Shown piece by piece: positions 13,190 to 24,600 of a stretch of 64,000 nucleotides of DNA. Positions within the stretch are counted from its first letter, which is position 1, and each line of letters begins with the position of its first letter. The notes below the pieces were generated by a model. The model was not told where the DNA came from and made no database searches. It worked only from the letters and a program-made list of their open reading frames with translations. Source of the stretch: Bugula neritina (taxonomy: Eukaryota; Bryozoa; Gymnolaemata; Cheilostomatida; Bugulidae); assembly GCA_964035545.1 (NCBI GenBank), contig OZ037770.1:7330527-7394526 (forward strand), given 5' to 3'. The position numbers and the translations under genes are program-made.

Positions 13190-15980
13190 CTAGTTAAATA
13201 TCATCTCATAATCTAGTCTCAGTTCCTAGTTGCTATTGCTCTGTGGGCGGCATGCGTATTGCCTACTTGTCATAATTTAGCATGAGATTGAACAATTGCC
13301 AACAGACCATCAAATTAGCTAGGGCTGCACCTGTTCATATTACAACCATAGCTACAATCTATTGAGCAAGTATGCGGCCATGGCAAGCCTCAGCATCACC
13401 TCATTATTATTATTACAAGAGACCAGTGGTTCGTTTCATGTGCAATGTACTTGATGTACAAAGGAAGATAATTTTCGCAACTTCTTTTTCAACTAGCCAT
13501 GTAAAACTATTTCAGATTCTGGAAGCAAGCTAAATGCTAAAGCTAACTCAATATTTATCCATTTGCCTAGTCTAATAAAGTTGTTAATAATTACAGGCTT
13601 GACTACAACTTTTGAAATTCTATTGCAGATATTGTTTAAATAATGTAAAAGGCAGCCGTAACAAATAATTTAGAGATGCTCTTCTCTCAAAGCATAATGT
13701 TTTTAGGCTAGACTAATAATCTATCTGTTTACTATCATTGACTAACTTAAAGCCAAAATTACCTTCATCATTAAAATCCTCTTCTAGTGGCTAAAAACAC
13801 TTTTCAGTGCTAAACTATTATACAATCAGTTACAGACTCTGCACAATAGCTTAGAATAGTAAAGAGACTTGCAAATAGGTCAGATAGTCATGTGTGAGAT
13901 TTTGTTGGTAGCTGTAAAGATCAGATATGCAGAATTTTGTGTGGCCACTCTGACTTTAGATGGTTTGAGTAAAGGATTTGATTGCTGCAAGTTTCTAATA
14001 TAGCTAGTAGGTACTTTTGTGGTCCTATTGTACGTTAGTATAAGCATTAATCAACACTTATTGAGGTGAATTGGAATTTGGAACTATATAAAAGGTTAGA
14101 CCGTGAGCCTGTGCTTTAAATATATTCTATTTGCTCTCTGTTGTATACATGCAGTCTAAACTTTAAAAGGTCCAATCAAGCCTAAATGGCTTTTAGCTAA
14201 ATGTCCAAAAATTGGCTATGAGCTGTATCTTGTTGCCTTGCACTGAGAAATAAATTTGAGGCCAGCAAACAACTGGGCTCCTTTGTACTCCTGGCAGCTA
14301 CATATCAATAGTTGGTTATCATAGTTGCGCAGTGTTCACTCAAGCATTATATTATCGGCTTGCTGTATGCCAACTCAGAGCCAAGATTATCAACTATTTT
14401 ATGTTTCTAAATTTAGCATCTAATAGAAAAAGCTGCGTCTAGTTAGACTGACTGACACTATGCTTGCCTGAGTGAAACATCCAAAATGAACAGTTTTAAT
14501 CTTAGCTAGGCAAGAATTGAGAATTTGAAGAGAAAACCTCCTTAAGATAAAAAAAGATGTCCAGTGAATTTAGTTGTGTTTCCGGCCTGATAGGTGTCAG
14601 TTAAGCAGCTCAGATATAATTAGCAATGCATTTTCTATTATTCTGATGCTGCAGTTATAATATTCCATAACAAGAATTGACTTAATAATTTAGGGATATG
14701 CAACAAATCAACCAGTTTTATTCTAGTTAACACCAGATAGCCATTGCTAAAGATCAAAACGAAAATCAGTGTGGATTTTCAAACATAATATAATATATAT
14801 ACGCATGATCAGGCATAGAAGTAGCAAGTTCAATGAATAATGTAAACATGCAGAAGGTGTAACAGCTGTGTACTATTGTAAAGGAATAAGTCAGGCCTTC
14901 TTATAGCTATACATCCTATAATAAGTATATTACAAACATGGGGGAAATAATAGGTTAGTTCCCTAATTACTTTTCTTAAACATACATTACAATATTGAAT
15001 GTCAAAACTGATTTTGTAAAAAAGCAGAATCTATAAAAATTCAAGCTGCAAAAGCCTAACTAAAAGGCACATTGCTGGGGTGATTAGTCCTTTCAATTAT
15101 TAATAATTTTAGTTTTTATATCCGTTGATAAAAGTCCTATATTTTTGCAGGTAGAGTCTTGTTATACAGGTGTCAGTTGTAGAGTATTATGCTTTTTAAA
15201 CATAAAATATATCGTCTTGCAAGAGTAGAGAATTTAAAGATCCTAAGAGCTGATGCTGACATAGAAAGGATGTCCTGAGTACACATGCTATAGCATTTCT
15301 TTGACAAAACCTAATCATCTAGTAGCCCACTTGTTTTTGGAACTCAATCTAAAAATATAAATAGCAGTTTTCTCAATACATTGAAGAGTAATTTGCAACA
15401 TTTTGAATTTGAATTAACGTGTTCATACACCACAGTTAGTACTATAGTAATCTATATTCTGTAAAATCTACCTATACTGTAATCAGATCAAAGCTGCCTG
15501 CTGGTAACTTTTTAAAAAACAGAGCTCATAATTACAATTACTATTAGGTTGGATGCTCCCTTGAAATTGTAATTTTCAAATAATTTCTTAGTAGATATGA
15601 TTGCCATGATGACTCCAATCCTTTGAAACATATTATGCTTATAATGTATTTTAAGTTGGTCACTCACAGTAAATGTAGTTTAGTATGCAAGTAGTGGTAC
15701 AATTAGAGTTACTAAACAGAAGATTTTTAGTGCAAAACTATATTTTCTATGTGCCTACTCAACTACAGTACTCTAAATAATTGGAGAAAAAAGTGATAGT
15801 CAATAATAAATTTGGCCATTTTTCTTAGAGTTAATTACATAATGATGAAATGAACTCTGACAATTTTGATCTAGTCTTACAGTCTTAGTAATAGTTCTAC
15901 CATCAATGCATTCCTATTATACTATGCCTTTTTTATGAATATAAAACCCAATTTTGAAGTTTAGTTATACTGTGCAATGC

Positions 15981-16000
15981 TATAATAATAATAATAATAT
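15981..16000 (+). repeat. AAT microsatellite inside element copy 1
   Basis: A short run of AAT trinucleotides in an AT-rich stretch that continues to about 16135. The matching position in copy 2 (about 39755-39800, opposite strand) is also ATT/ATA-rich but with a different, less regular pattern, as expected of a fast-changing simple repeat. Confidence 0.75.
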
Positions 16001-16197
16001 AAATATGAATATAATGATATTAATAATACTAATAGTTATAATACGCAGTATAGGTCTACTGTATAATACTATAATATACTAATAGTACAACTATACAAAT
16101 CCTATAAAATTGGTTAAAAATAAATTATAATATATTATTGCTTGAAAGCAATATGAAATATGCGAATTTGCTGAAGGAAGCAGTGGTACTCACTTAC

Positions 16198-16242
16198 CCT
16201 TGAAGTTAAACTCTTAAAGTTAATCAAAGTACACTCTTTCAT
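16198..16242 (-). other. Candidate first-exon remnant with splice donor, copy 1
   Basis: On the minus strand an ATG with A at -3 opens 15 codons (MKECTLINFKSLTSR) and stops at AGG followed by GTAAGTGAG, a near-ideal metazoan 5' splice site. The same arrangement is in copy 2 at 39567-39611 (MKVCTLINFRSLTSR). The reading frame also extends upstream of the ATG in both copies for about 30 codons, to a TAA at a matching position. The protein is unrecognised. Conservation may only reflect the shared ancestry of the copies, and the substitutions seen are not biased to synonymous sites. If real, it is a relic of an element-encoded gene whose later exons are gone. Confidence in coding function is low. 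Confidence 0.3.
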
Positions 16243-16491
16243 CCTAGGTTTGAGAGGTAAAAGACGTTTTTCACTCCGTTTTGAAATGATATTCCCACCG
16301 CCAGTTGGCAAGTTCACTTCACAGATTGCGTTTTAACATCGAATTTTTTATTTACCGAGCTAGCTTTTACTAGTAACATATCCAATCGGGCAAGATAAGT
16401 AACGCTTTACCAGCTACGTATGATATTATGCAAAGCAGTTTGTTTGAGGACAGTGCACTGCAGCTGCGGAATTACTAGGGTAGGTTTTGGA

Positions 16492-16501
16492 GGGGGGGGG
16501 G
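16492..16501 (+). repeat. G10 homopolymer
   Basis: Ten consecutive G in an otherwise AT-rich element. The corresponding place in copy 2 (near 39310-39330) has no such run, so it arose in, or expanded in, copy 1 only. It is also a place where sequencing length errors are likely. Confidence 0.85.
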
Positions 16502-17130
16502 TGAATGTAAATTATAAACGTTCTATGTGCTTTTTTGAAAGCATTATGATAGCATACGCTTTAGTCATTTATATGTAAAATAAAACTTATTGTTTTATAA
16601 ATTATAATTTACTTATTTATTTATTTTACTATTGTTTTAAAAACTTGATAAAACTTTGAACACCCCCTCATAATACCACAACCGCACTCCACTCCTTTAG
16701 TTATAACATAATTAGATTAGAAGTCACATCTTCAATACAAACAAGCTATTCCGATGCCTGCTGCTGGCATTAGCTTGTAACTGCAGTGAAGCTTTTATAA
16801 CTGAGCTAGTAGGCTGAAAGTGCACTACCTATAGTTAGCTACCAATGTTATGAATTGGTGTAAGCAGTAAAGGAAATGAGTAGTATATATGTGTACAGAA
16901 ACTTGTACTCAAATGCTTATAGAACCCCATAGTTACGGTTATTTGAGATTCAGTCAGGTCCAAAAGAAATTGTGAAATTAAATACCCATTTATATTACAT
17001 CATGCTGAATCTGGTCACAGAATTGGCTATTCAAAGCTAATTGCAATTAAAACCATATTGCAATATAAAATAACCTGCCTAAGTTGCTCCTTATTGACGA
17101 GTAGTCTAGTTGGGCATTTAAGTTCAAACC

Positions 17131-17337
17131 ATGAGCTCATTTCAGCTAAAAATAGCAGCACCTTGTCACTGCCTATATGAATGGCTTGCATGGTCACTGC
17201 CAGAGCCATTAGCAAAATGGCTTACTGCTATTGCAAGCCTGCTACATACAAGCCTCCTACCTGCAAGAACTATTTATCAATCAGAAACTACTTATTTAAT
17301 TGTAAGCTACCAGAATTTTAATACCACAATATTATAA
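17131..17337 (+). other. Conserved open stretch in element copy 1, unrecognised
   Basis: A 68-codon frame containing EPLAKWLTAIASLLH. Copy 2 carries a matching stretch on its minus strand (38449-38631) with EPLAKWLTAVASLLH, but a TAG interrupts the frame just upstream there, after the shared MSSFQLKIAAP. The DNA also holds an AATGGCT...AGCCATT inverted pair, preserved in copy 2 with a shorter loop. This could be a decayed coding fragment, a nested small repeat or a hairpin; nothing identifies a protein family. I would not call it a gene. Confidence 0.25.
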
Positions 17338-18284
17338 AAAAAGTTGTCTAAGCTGGTAGGTGCGATATAAGCAGAAAAGCTAAAACAGCCTAAATTCTTA
17401 AATTTTTTTAAGAAATTCTAATTTGGTAACATGTCGGAATTATCTCTAAACTTCTTAAGCTGCATCTCACCGCCTGTAATAGGCCCAATAATACGAAATG
17501 CAGGGTTTAATTTCTCAATACCCTCATCACTGCACATACCTCATACTTATTATACTTAGCTGATAAGACTTTACTACTATTGTTGAAAGAAAGTTATGCA
17601 ATTACTATTCAATTGACTAAAAATTCTCTCCAACAATTTTGTAAATTCTGAAAACAAAGTTAATGTTTTAAAATAACAATACAGTGAGTTTGGTTACAGA
17701 TATAATATTATTAGTATAATTTAGATTACTCTACAGAACAACAAATTTGCATTGAAATCACACACAAAAGGCATAAAATTTAGTTGCCTTTACTCTCACT
17801 AGCATCCTAAGATGTCTGGGTTATCATACAGGCTGTATTACTAAACTGCTTTGCACTGGAAAGAAACAAGTCAAAGCAAGAAATGTACGCAGGCTTGAGA
17901 AACCGCTTCATATAAATACAACTGAAATCTAGATTCAGGGTAGATTGCGCATTGTACAGCCTCGCGTCTATAGGCAGTACAACGATATTGCAACCACCAA
18001 GATTCCAACTACTAGCTACTAAAATAATACAATAACCAGTCGCTCATACTGCCTTTTACCCATACCACAGTTTACTGCAGAGATGAACTTTAACCCTTTG
18101 GTTTAGCGCGCACAACTTGAATCGTAGGCCGCATGAGCTCCCTGTAATCATTATGATGGCTAAAATGCAGCGCAGCTCTACCGTGTTCAGCCAAGCGTGC
18201 AGACTGAGCGATATGTAAAATTTTTAATAAAATCAGTGTATAAATTACACGTTTACACCAATTCTATTGAAGTTATCTGAAAAC

Positions 18285-18561
18285 TTTAAAAAGCCTCTAA
18301 TAGACAAATATCTTATAAAACTACATTCCAATTTTTGCAGAGATATGTTGCTTGGGAATTGAATAATTCGTGGGGCACTGAGACCATGTTTTTTTATGCG
18401 AAAATGGGCAATTTTTGACTGTTTTTAGAGCATAAAAAGGCAACGGGTTGGGTAGGTGAAGATTTTAAAAAAGCCTCAAATAGAGCAGCAAAATAATTAC
18501 AAGATGGTTTTTGAATTTTGATTCTAGCCTCAAAATTAGTCGAGTTATGAGTGGGGCACTG
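18285..18561 (+). repeat. Subterminal direct duplication (~180-bp period), copy 1
   Basis: Two diverged units, about 18285-18380 and 18464-18561. Each starts TTTAAAAA(A)GCCTC and ends GTGGGGCACTG; the GTGGGGCACTG motifs are 181 bp apart. The right end of the element follows within 70 bp. The same duplication, with the same 180-181 bp spacing, is present in copy 2 at 37281-37580, so it predates both insertions. Duplicated subterminal blocks can be transposase-binding sites in TIR elements; that role here is inference. Confidence 0.7.
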
Positions 18562-18609
18562 TTTCATATACAATTATAATGGAGCAATGAAATTACTGAT
18601 TCAGTAGAA

Positions 18610-18631
18610 GGATGACCTTAATCAAGCTGTG
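18610..18631 (-). repeat. Right terminal inverted repeat, element copy 1
   Basis: Reverse complement begins CACAGCTTGATTAAGGTCAT. It is identical in all 22 bases to the equivalent end of copy 2 (37211-37232). Satellite 1 resumes immediately after it. Confidence 0.88.
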
Positions 18632-18633
18632 TG
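18632..18633. repeat. 2-bp target-site duplication (TG), right side of copy 1
   Basis: Pairs with 13166-13167; see that entry for the empty-site comparison. Confidence 0.8.
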
Positions 18634-21600
18634 TTGCAGTGTATTTCAATATGTTACAGTGTATTTCAGTATATTTCAGTATGCCGCTGTGTAATTCAGT
18701 ATGTTGCAGTATATTTCAGTAGGTTGTCGTATGTTTCAGCATTTTACAGTACATTTCTGTATATTACAGTATAATTGAATGTGTTGCAATGTATTTCAAT
18801 ATGTTACAGTGTATTTCAGTATGTTGCAGTATGCTGCAGTGTAATTATGCATGTTGCAGTACATTTCAGTATGTTGACGTATGTTTCAGTATGTTACAGT
18901 ACATTTCTGTATATTACAGTCTACTCCAGTGTGTTGCAGTGTATTTCAGTATGCTACAGCATAATATTTCACTATGTTGCAGTATATTTCAATGTCTCGC
19001 AGTATATTTCAGTATGGTTCAGTATGTTTCAGTGTGTTGCAGTATATTTCAATGTGTTGCAGTGTTTTTCAATATGTTACAGTGTATTTCAGTATGTTGC
19101 AGTATGTTGCAGTGTATTTCAGTATGTGACAGTGTATTTCAGTATGTTGAGTGTTATTGGGTAAGTTGCAGTATATTTCAGTATGTTGCAGTATGTTTCA
19201 GTATGTTACAACATAATTAAGTATTTTGCCGTATATTTCAGTGTGTTGCAGTATATTTCATTATGTTGCAGTATGTTTCGGTATGTTCCAGTATAATTCA
19301 GTATGTTTCTCAATGTTTCAGTATATTTCAGTATGTTACAGTACATGTCCGTATATTACGATATACTTCGATGTGTTGCAGTATATTTCATTATTTTGCA
19401 GTATGTTTCAGTGTGTTGCAGTGTATTTCAATATGTTACAGTTTATTTCAGTGTGTTGCAGTCTATTTCAGTTTGTTACGGTGTAGTTCAGTATGTTGCA
19501 GTATGTTGCAATATGTTGCAGTATATTTAAGTATGTTACAGTATATTGCAGTATGTTACAGTACATTTCCGTATATTACACTATATTTCAGTGAGTTGCA
19601 GTGTAGTTCAGTGTGCTGCAGCATATTTCAGTATGGTGCAGTGTTTTTCAATATGTTACAGTATGTTTCACTATATTACTGTATATTTAGGTATGTTGCA
19701 GTTTATTATAATGTGTTGCGGTGTATTTCATTATGTTACAGTGTATTTCAGTATGTTGCAGTATGTTGCAGGATATTTCAGTACGTTGCAGTATATTTCA
19801 GTATGTTGAAGTATGTTTCAGTGTGTTGCAGTATATTTCAATGTGTTGCAGTGTATTTCAATATGTTACAGTGTAATTCAGTATGTTGCAGTATGTTGCA
19901 GTATGTTGCAGTGTATTTCAGTATGTTACAGTGGATTTCGGTATGTTGCAGTATTTTGCAGTATATTTCAGTGTGTTGCAGTATATTTCAGTATGTTGCC
20001 GAGTGTTTCAGTATGTTGCAGTATGTTTTAGTATGTTACAGTATATTTCAGTATGTTGCAGTGTAATTCAGTATGTTACAGTATATTTCAGTAGTTTATC
20101 ATAAATTCTGGTATGTTGCAGTATAATTTAATATGTTGCAGTGTATTTCAATATGTTACAGTGTATTTTAGTATATTTCAGTATGTTGCTGTGTAATTAT
20201 GCATGTTGCAGTACATTTCAGTATGTTGACGTATGTTTCAGTATGTTACAGTACATTTCTGTATATTACAGTCTACTCCAGTGTGTTGCAGTGTATTTCA
20301 GTATGCTACAGCATAATATTTCACTATGTTGCAGTATATTTCAATGTCTCGCAGTATATTTCAATGTGTTGCAGTGTTTTTCAATATGTTACAGTGTATG
20401 TCAGTATGTTGCAGTATGTTGCAGTGTATTTCAGTATGTGACAGTGTATTTCAGTATGTTGCAGCGTGATTGGGTATGTTGCAGTATATTTCAGTATGTT
20501 GTCGTATGTTTCAGTATTTTACAGTACATTTCTGTATATTACAGTATATTTCAGTCTGTTGCAGTGTATTTCAGCATGTTGCAGTATGTTGCAGTGTAAT
20601 TCAGTATGTTACAGTGTATTTCAGTATGTTGTAGTATATTTCATCATGTTGCAGTACATTTCAGTATGTTGACGTATGTTTCTGTATGTTACAGTACATT
20701 TCTGTATATTACAGTATACTTCAGTGTATTTCAGTATGCTACAGAATATTTCAGTATGTTGCAGTATATTTCAGTAGGTTGAAGTATATTTCAGTATGTT
20801 GCAGTATGTTTCAGTATGTTACAACATAATTCACTATTTTGCCGTATATTTCAGTGTGTTACAGTATATTTCATTATGTTGCAGTATGTTTCGGTATGTT
20901 CCAGTATAATTCAGTATGTTTCTCAATGTTTCAGTATTATTTCAGTATGTTACAGTACATGTCCGTATATTACGATATACTTCGATATGTTGCAGTATAT
21001 TTCAGTATTTTGCAGTATGTTTCAGTGTGTTGCAGTGTATTTCAATATGTTGCAGTTTATTTCAGTATGTTGCAGTCTATTTCAGTTTGTTACAGTGTAG
21101 TTCAGTATGTTGCTGTATGTTGCAGTATGTTGCAGTATATTTAAGTATGTTACAGTATATTGCAGTATGTTACAGTACATTTCCGGATATTACACTATAT
21201 TTCAGTGAGTTGCAGTGTATTTCAGTGTCCTGCAGCATATTTCAGTACGGTGCAGTGTTTTTCAATATGTTACAGTATGTTTCACTATATTACTGTATGT
21301 TTAGGTATGTTGCAGTTTATTATAATGTGTTGCAGTGTATTTCATTATGTTACAGTGTATTTCAGTATGTTGCAGTATGTTGCAGGATATTTCAGTATGT
21401 TGCAGTATATTTCAGTATGTTGAAGTATGTTTCAGTGTGTTGCAGTATATTTCAATGTGTTGCAGTGTAATTCAATATGTTACAGTGTAATTCAGTATGT
21501 TGCAGTATGTTACAGTATGTTGCAGTGTATTTCAGTATGTTACAGTGGATTTCGGTAGGTTGCAGTATTTTGCAGTATATTTCAGTGTGTTGCAGTATAT

Positions 21601-24600
21601 TTCAGTATGTTGCCGAGTGTTTCAGTATGTTGCAGTATGTTTTAGTATGTTACAGTATATTTCAGTATGTTGCAGTGTAATTCAGTATGTTACAGTATAT
21701 TTCAGTAGTTTATCATAAATTCCGGTATGTTGCAGTATAATTTAATATGTTGCAGTGTATTTCAATATATTACAGTGTATTTCAGTATATTTCAGTATGT
21801 TGCTGTGTAATTATGCATGTTGCAGTACATTTCAGTATGTTGACGTATGTTTCAGTATGTTACAGTACATTTCTGTATATTACAGTCTACTCAAGTGTGT
21901 TGCAGGGTATTTCAGTATGCTAGAGCATAATATTTCACTATGTTGCAGTATATTTCAATGTCTCGCAGTATATTTCAATGTGTTGCAGTGTTTTTCAATA
22001 TGTTACAGTGTATGTCAGTATGTTGCAGTATGTTGCAGTGTATTTCAGTATGTGACAGTGTATTTCAGTATGTTGCAGTGTGATTGGGTATGTTGCAGTA
22101 TATTTCAGTATGTTGTCGTATGTTTCAGTATTTTACAGTACATTTCTGTATATTACAGTATATTTCAGTCTGTTGCAGTTTATTCCAATGTGTCGCAGTT
22201 CATTTCAGTATGTTACAGTGTATTTCAATATGTTGCAGTATGTTGCAGTGAATTCATTATGTTACAGTGTATTTCAGTATGTTGCAGTCTATTTCAGTAT
22301 GTTACAGTGTATTTCAGTATGTTGCAGTATATTTCAGCATGTTGCAGTACATTTCAGTATGTTGACGTATGTTTCTGTATGTTACAGTATGTTACAGTAC
22401 ATTTCTGTATATTACAGTATACTTCAGTGTATTTCAGTATGCTACAGCATATTTCAGTATGTTGCAGTATATTTCAGTAGGTTGAAGTATATTTCAGTAT
22501 GTTGCAGTATGTTTCAGTATGTTACAACATAATTCAGTATTTTGCCGTATATTTCAGTGTGTTACAGTATATTTCATTATGTTGCAGTATGTTTCGATAT
22601 GTTCCAGTATAATTCAGTATGTTTCTCAATGTTTCAGTATTATTTCAGTATGTTACAGTACATGTCCGTATATTACGATATACTTCGATATGTTGCAGTA
22701 TATTTCAGTATTTTGCAGTATGTTTCAGTGTGTTGCAGTGTATTTCAATATGTTACAGTTTAGTTCAGTATGTTGCAGTCTATTTCAGTTTGTTACAGAG
22801 TAGTTCAGTATGTTGCACTATGTTGCAGTATGTTGCAGTATATTTAAGTATGTTACAGTATATTGCAGTATGTTACAGTACATTTCCGGATATTACACTA
22901 TATTTCAGTGAGTTGCAGTGTATTTCAGTGTCCTGCAGCATATTTCAGTACGGTGCAGTGTTTTTCAATATGTTACAGTATGTTTCTTTATATTACTGTA
23001 TGTTTAGGTATGTTGCAGTTTATTATAATGTGTTGCAGTGTATTTCATTATGTTACAGTGTATTTCAGTATGTTGCAGTATGTTGCAGGATATTTCAGTG
23101 TGTTGCAGTATATTTTAATGTGTTGCAGTGTAATTCAATATGTTACAGTGTAATTCAGTATGTTGCAGTATGTTGCAGTATGTTGCAGTGTATTTCAGTA
23201 TGTTACAGTGGATTTCGGTAGGTTGCAGTATTTTGCAGTATATTTCAGTGTGTTGCAGTATATTTCAGTATGTTGCCGAGTGTTTCAGTATGTTGCAGTA
23301 TGTTGCAGTATGTTACAGTATATTTCAGTATGTTGCAGTGCAGTTCAGTATGTTACGGTATATTTCAGTAGTTTACCATAAATTCCGGTATGTTGCAGTA
23401 TAATTGAATGTGTTGCAGTGTATTTCAATATGTTACAGTGTATTTCAGTATATTTCAGTATGTTGCTGTGTAATTCAGTATGTTGCAGTATATTTCAGTA
23501 GGTTGTCGTATGTTTCAGCATTTTACAGTACATTTCTGTATATTACAGTATAATTGAATGTGTTGCAATGTATTTCAATATGTTACAGTGTATTTCAGTA
23601 TGTTGCAGTATGCTGCAGTGTAATTTTGCATGTTGCAGTACATTTCAGTATGTTGACGTATGTTTCAGTATGTTACAGTACATTTCTGTATATTACAGTC
23701 TACTCCAGTGTGTTGCAGTGTATTTCAGTATGCTACAGCATAATATTTCACTATGTTGCAGTATATTTCAATGTCTCGCAGTATATTTCAGTATGTTTCA
23801 GTATGTTTCAGTGTGTTGCAGTATATTTCAATGTGTTGCAGTGTTTTTCAACATGTTGCAGTGTATTTCAGTATGTTGCAGTATGTTGCAGTGTATTTCA
23901 GTATGTGACAGTGTATTTCAGTATGTTGAGTGTTATTGGGTATGTTGCAGTATATTTCAGTATGTTGTCGTATGTTTCAGTATTTTACAGTACATTTCTG
24001 TATATTACAGTATCTTTCAGTCTGTTGCAGTGTATTTCAGTATGTTGCAGTATGTTGCAGTGGTTTTCAATGTGTTACAGTATATTTCAGTATATTACCG
24101 TAAACTTAGGTATGTTGCAGTTTATTCCAATGTGTTGCAGTTCATTTCAGTATGTTACAGTGTATTTCAGTATGTGACAGTTTGTTGCAGTTTATTTCAG
24201 TAGGTTGAAGTATATTTCAGTATGTTGCAGTATGTTTCAGTATGTTACAACATAATTCAGTATTTTGCCGTATATTTCAGTGTGTTACAGTATATTTCAT
24301 TATGTTGCAGTATGTTTCGGTATGTTCCAGTATAATTCAGTATGTTTCTCAATGTTTCAGTATATTTCAGTATGTTACAGTACATGTCCGTATATTACGA
24401 TATACTTCGATATGTTGCAGCATATTTCAGTATTTTGCAGTATGTTTCAGTGTGTTGCAGTCTATTTCAATATGTTACAGTTTATTTCAGTATGTTGCAG
24501 TCTATTTCAGTTTGTTACAGTGTAGTTCAGTATGTTGCAGTATGTTGCAGTATGTTGCAGTATATTTAAGTACGTTACAGTATATTGCAGTATGTTACAG

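Larger units (their letters stand above)
13168..18631 (+). mobile_element. Non-autonomous TIR DNA transposon, copy 1 (5464 bp)
   Basis: AT-rich non-satellite DNA flanked by satellite 1. Its ends are imperfect inverted repeats of about 22 bp, consensus CACAGCWTRRTTAAGGTCA, and it is bordered by a TG duplication. Excising the element and one TG restores the satellite reading seen elsewhere. The whole segment is present again in reverse orientation at 37211-42473. I compared several stretches by eye: both ends, the centre around 16140-16320, and 17131-17300. All align, at roughly 92% near the right end and lower inside, with indels. No reading frame approaches transposase length, so it is probably mobilised in trans or is an internally decayed element. 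A 2-bp duplication with a CAC-starting TIR is compatible with the CACTA/EnSpm (CMC) group, but the superfamily is not proven. Confidence 0.88.

Noticed and set aside
18090-18115. piggyBac-like end (TTTAACCCTTTGGTTTAGCG)
   Set aside because: It resembles a TTAA + CCCTTT terminus, but I found no matching opposite end or TTAA duplication. It is also present at the same place in both copies of the larger element.
13168-18631. Helitron or LTR retrotransposon
   Set aside because: The ends are inverted repeats with a 2-bp duplication. There are no long direct terminal repeats, no TG...CA LTR ends and no CTRR hairpin terminus.
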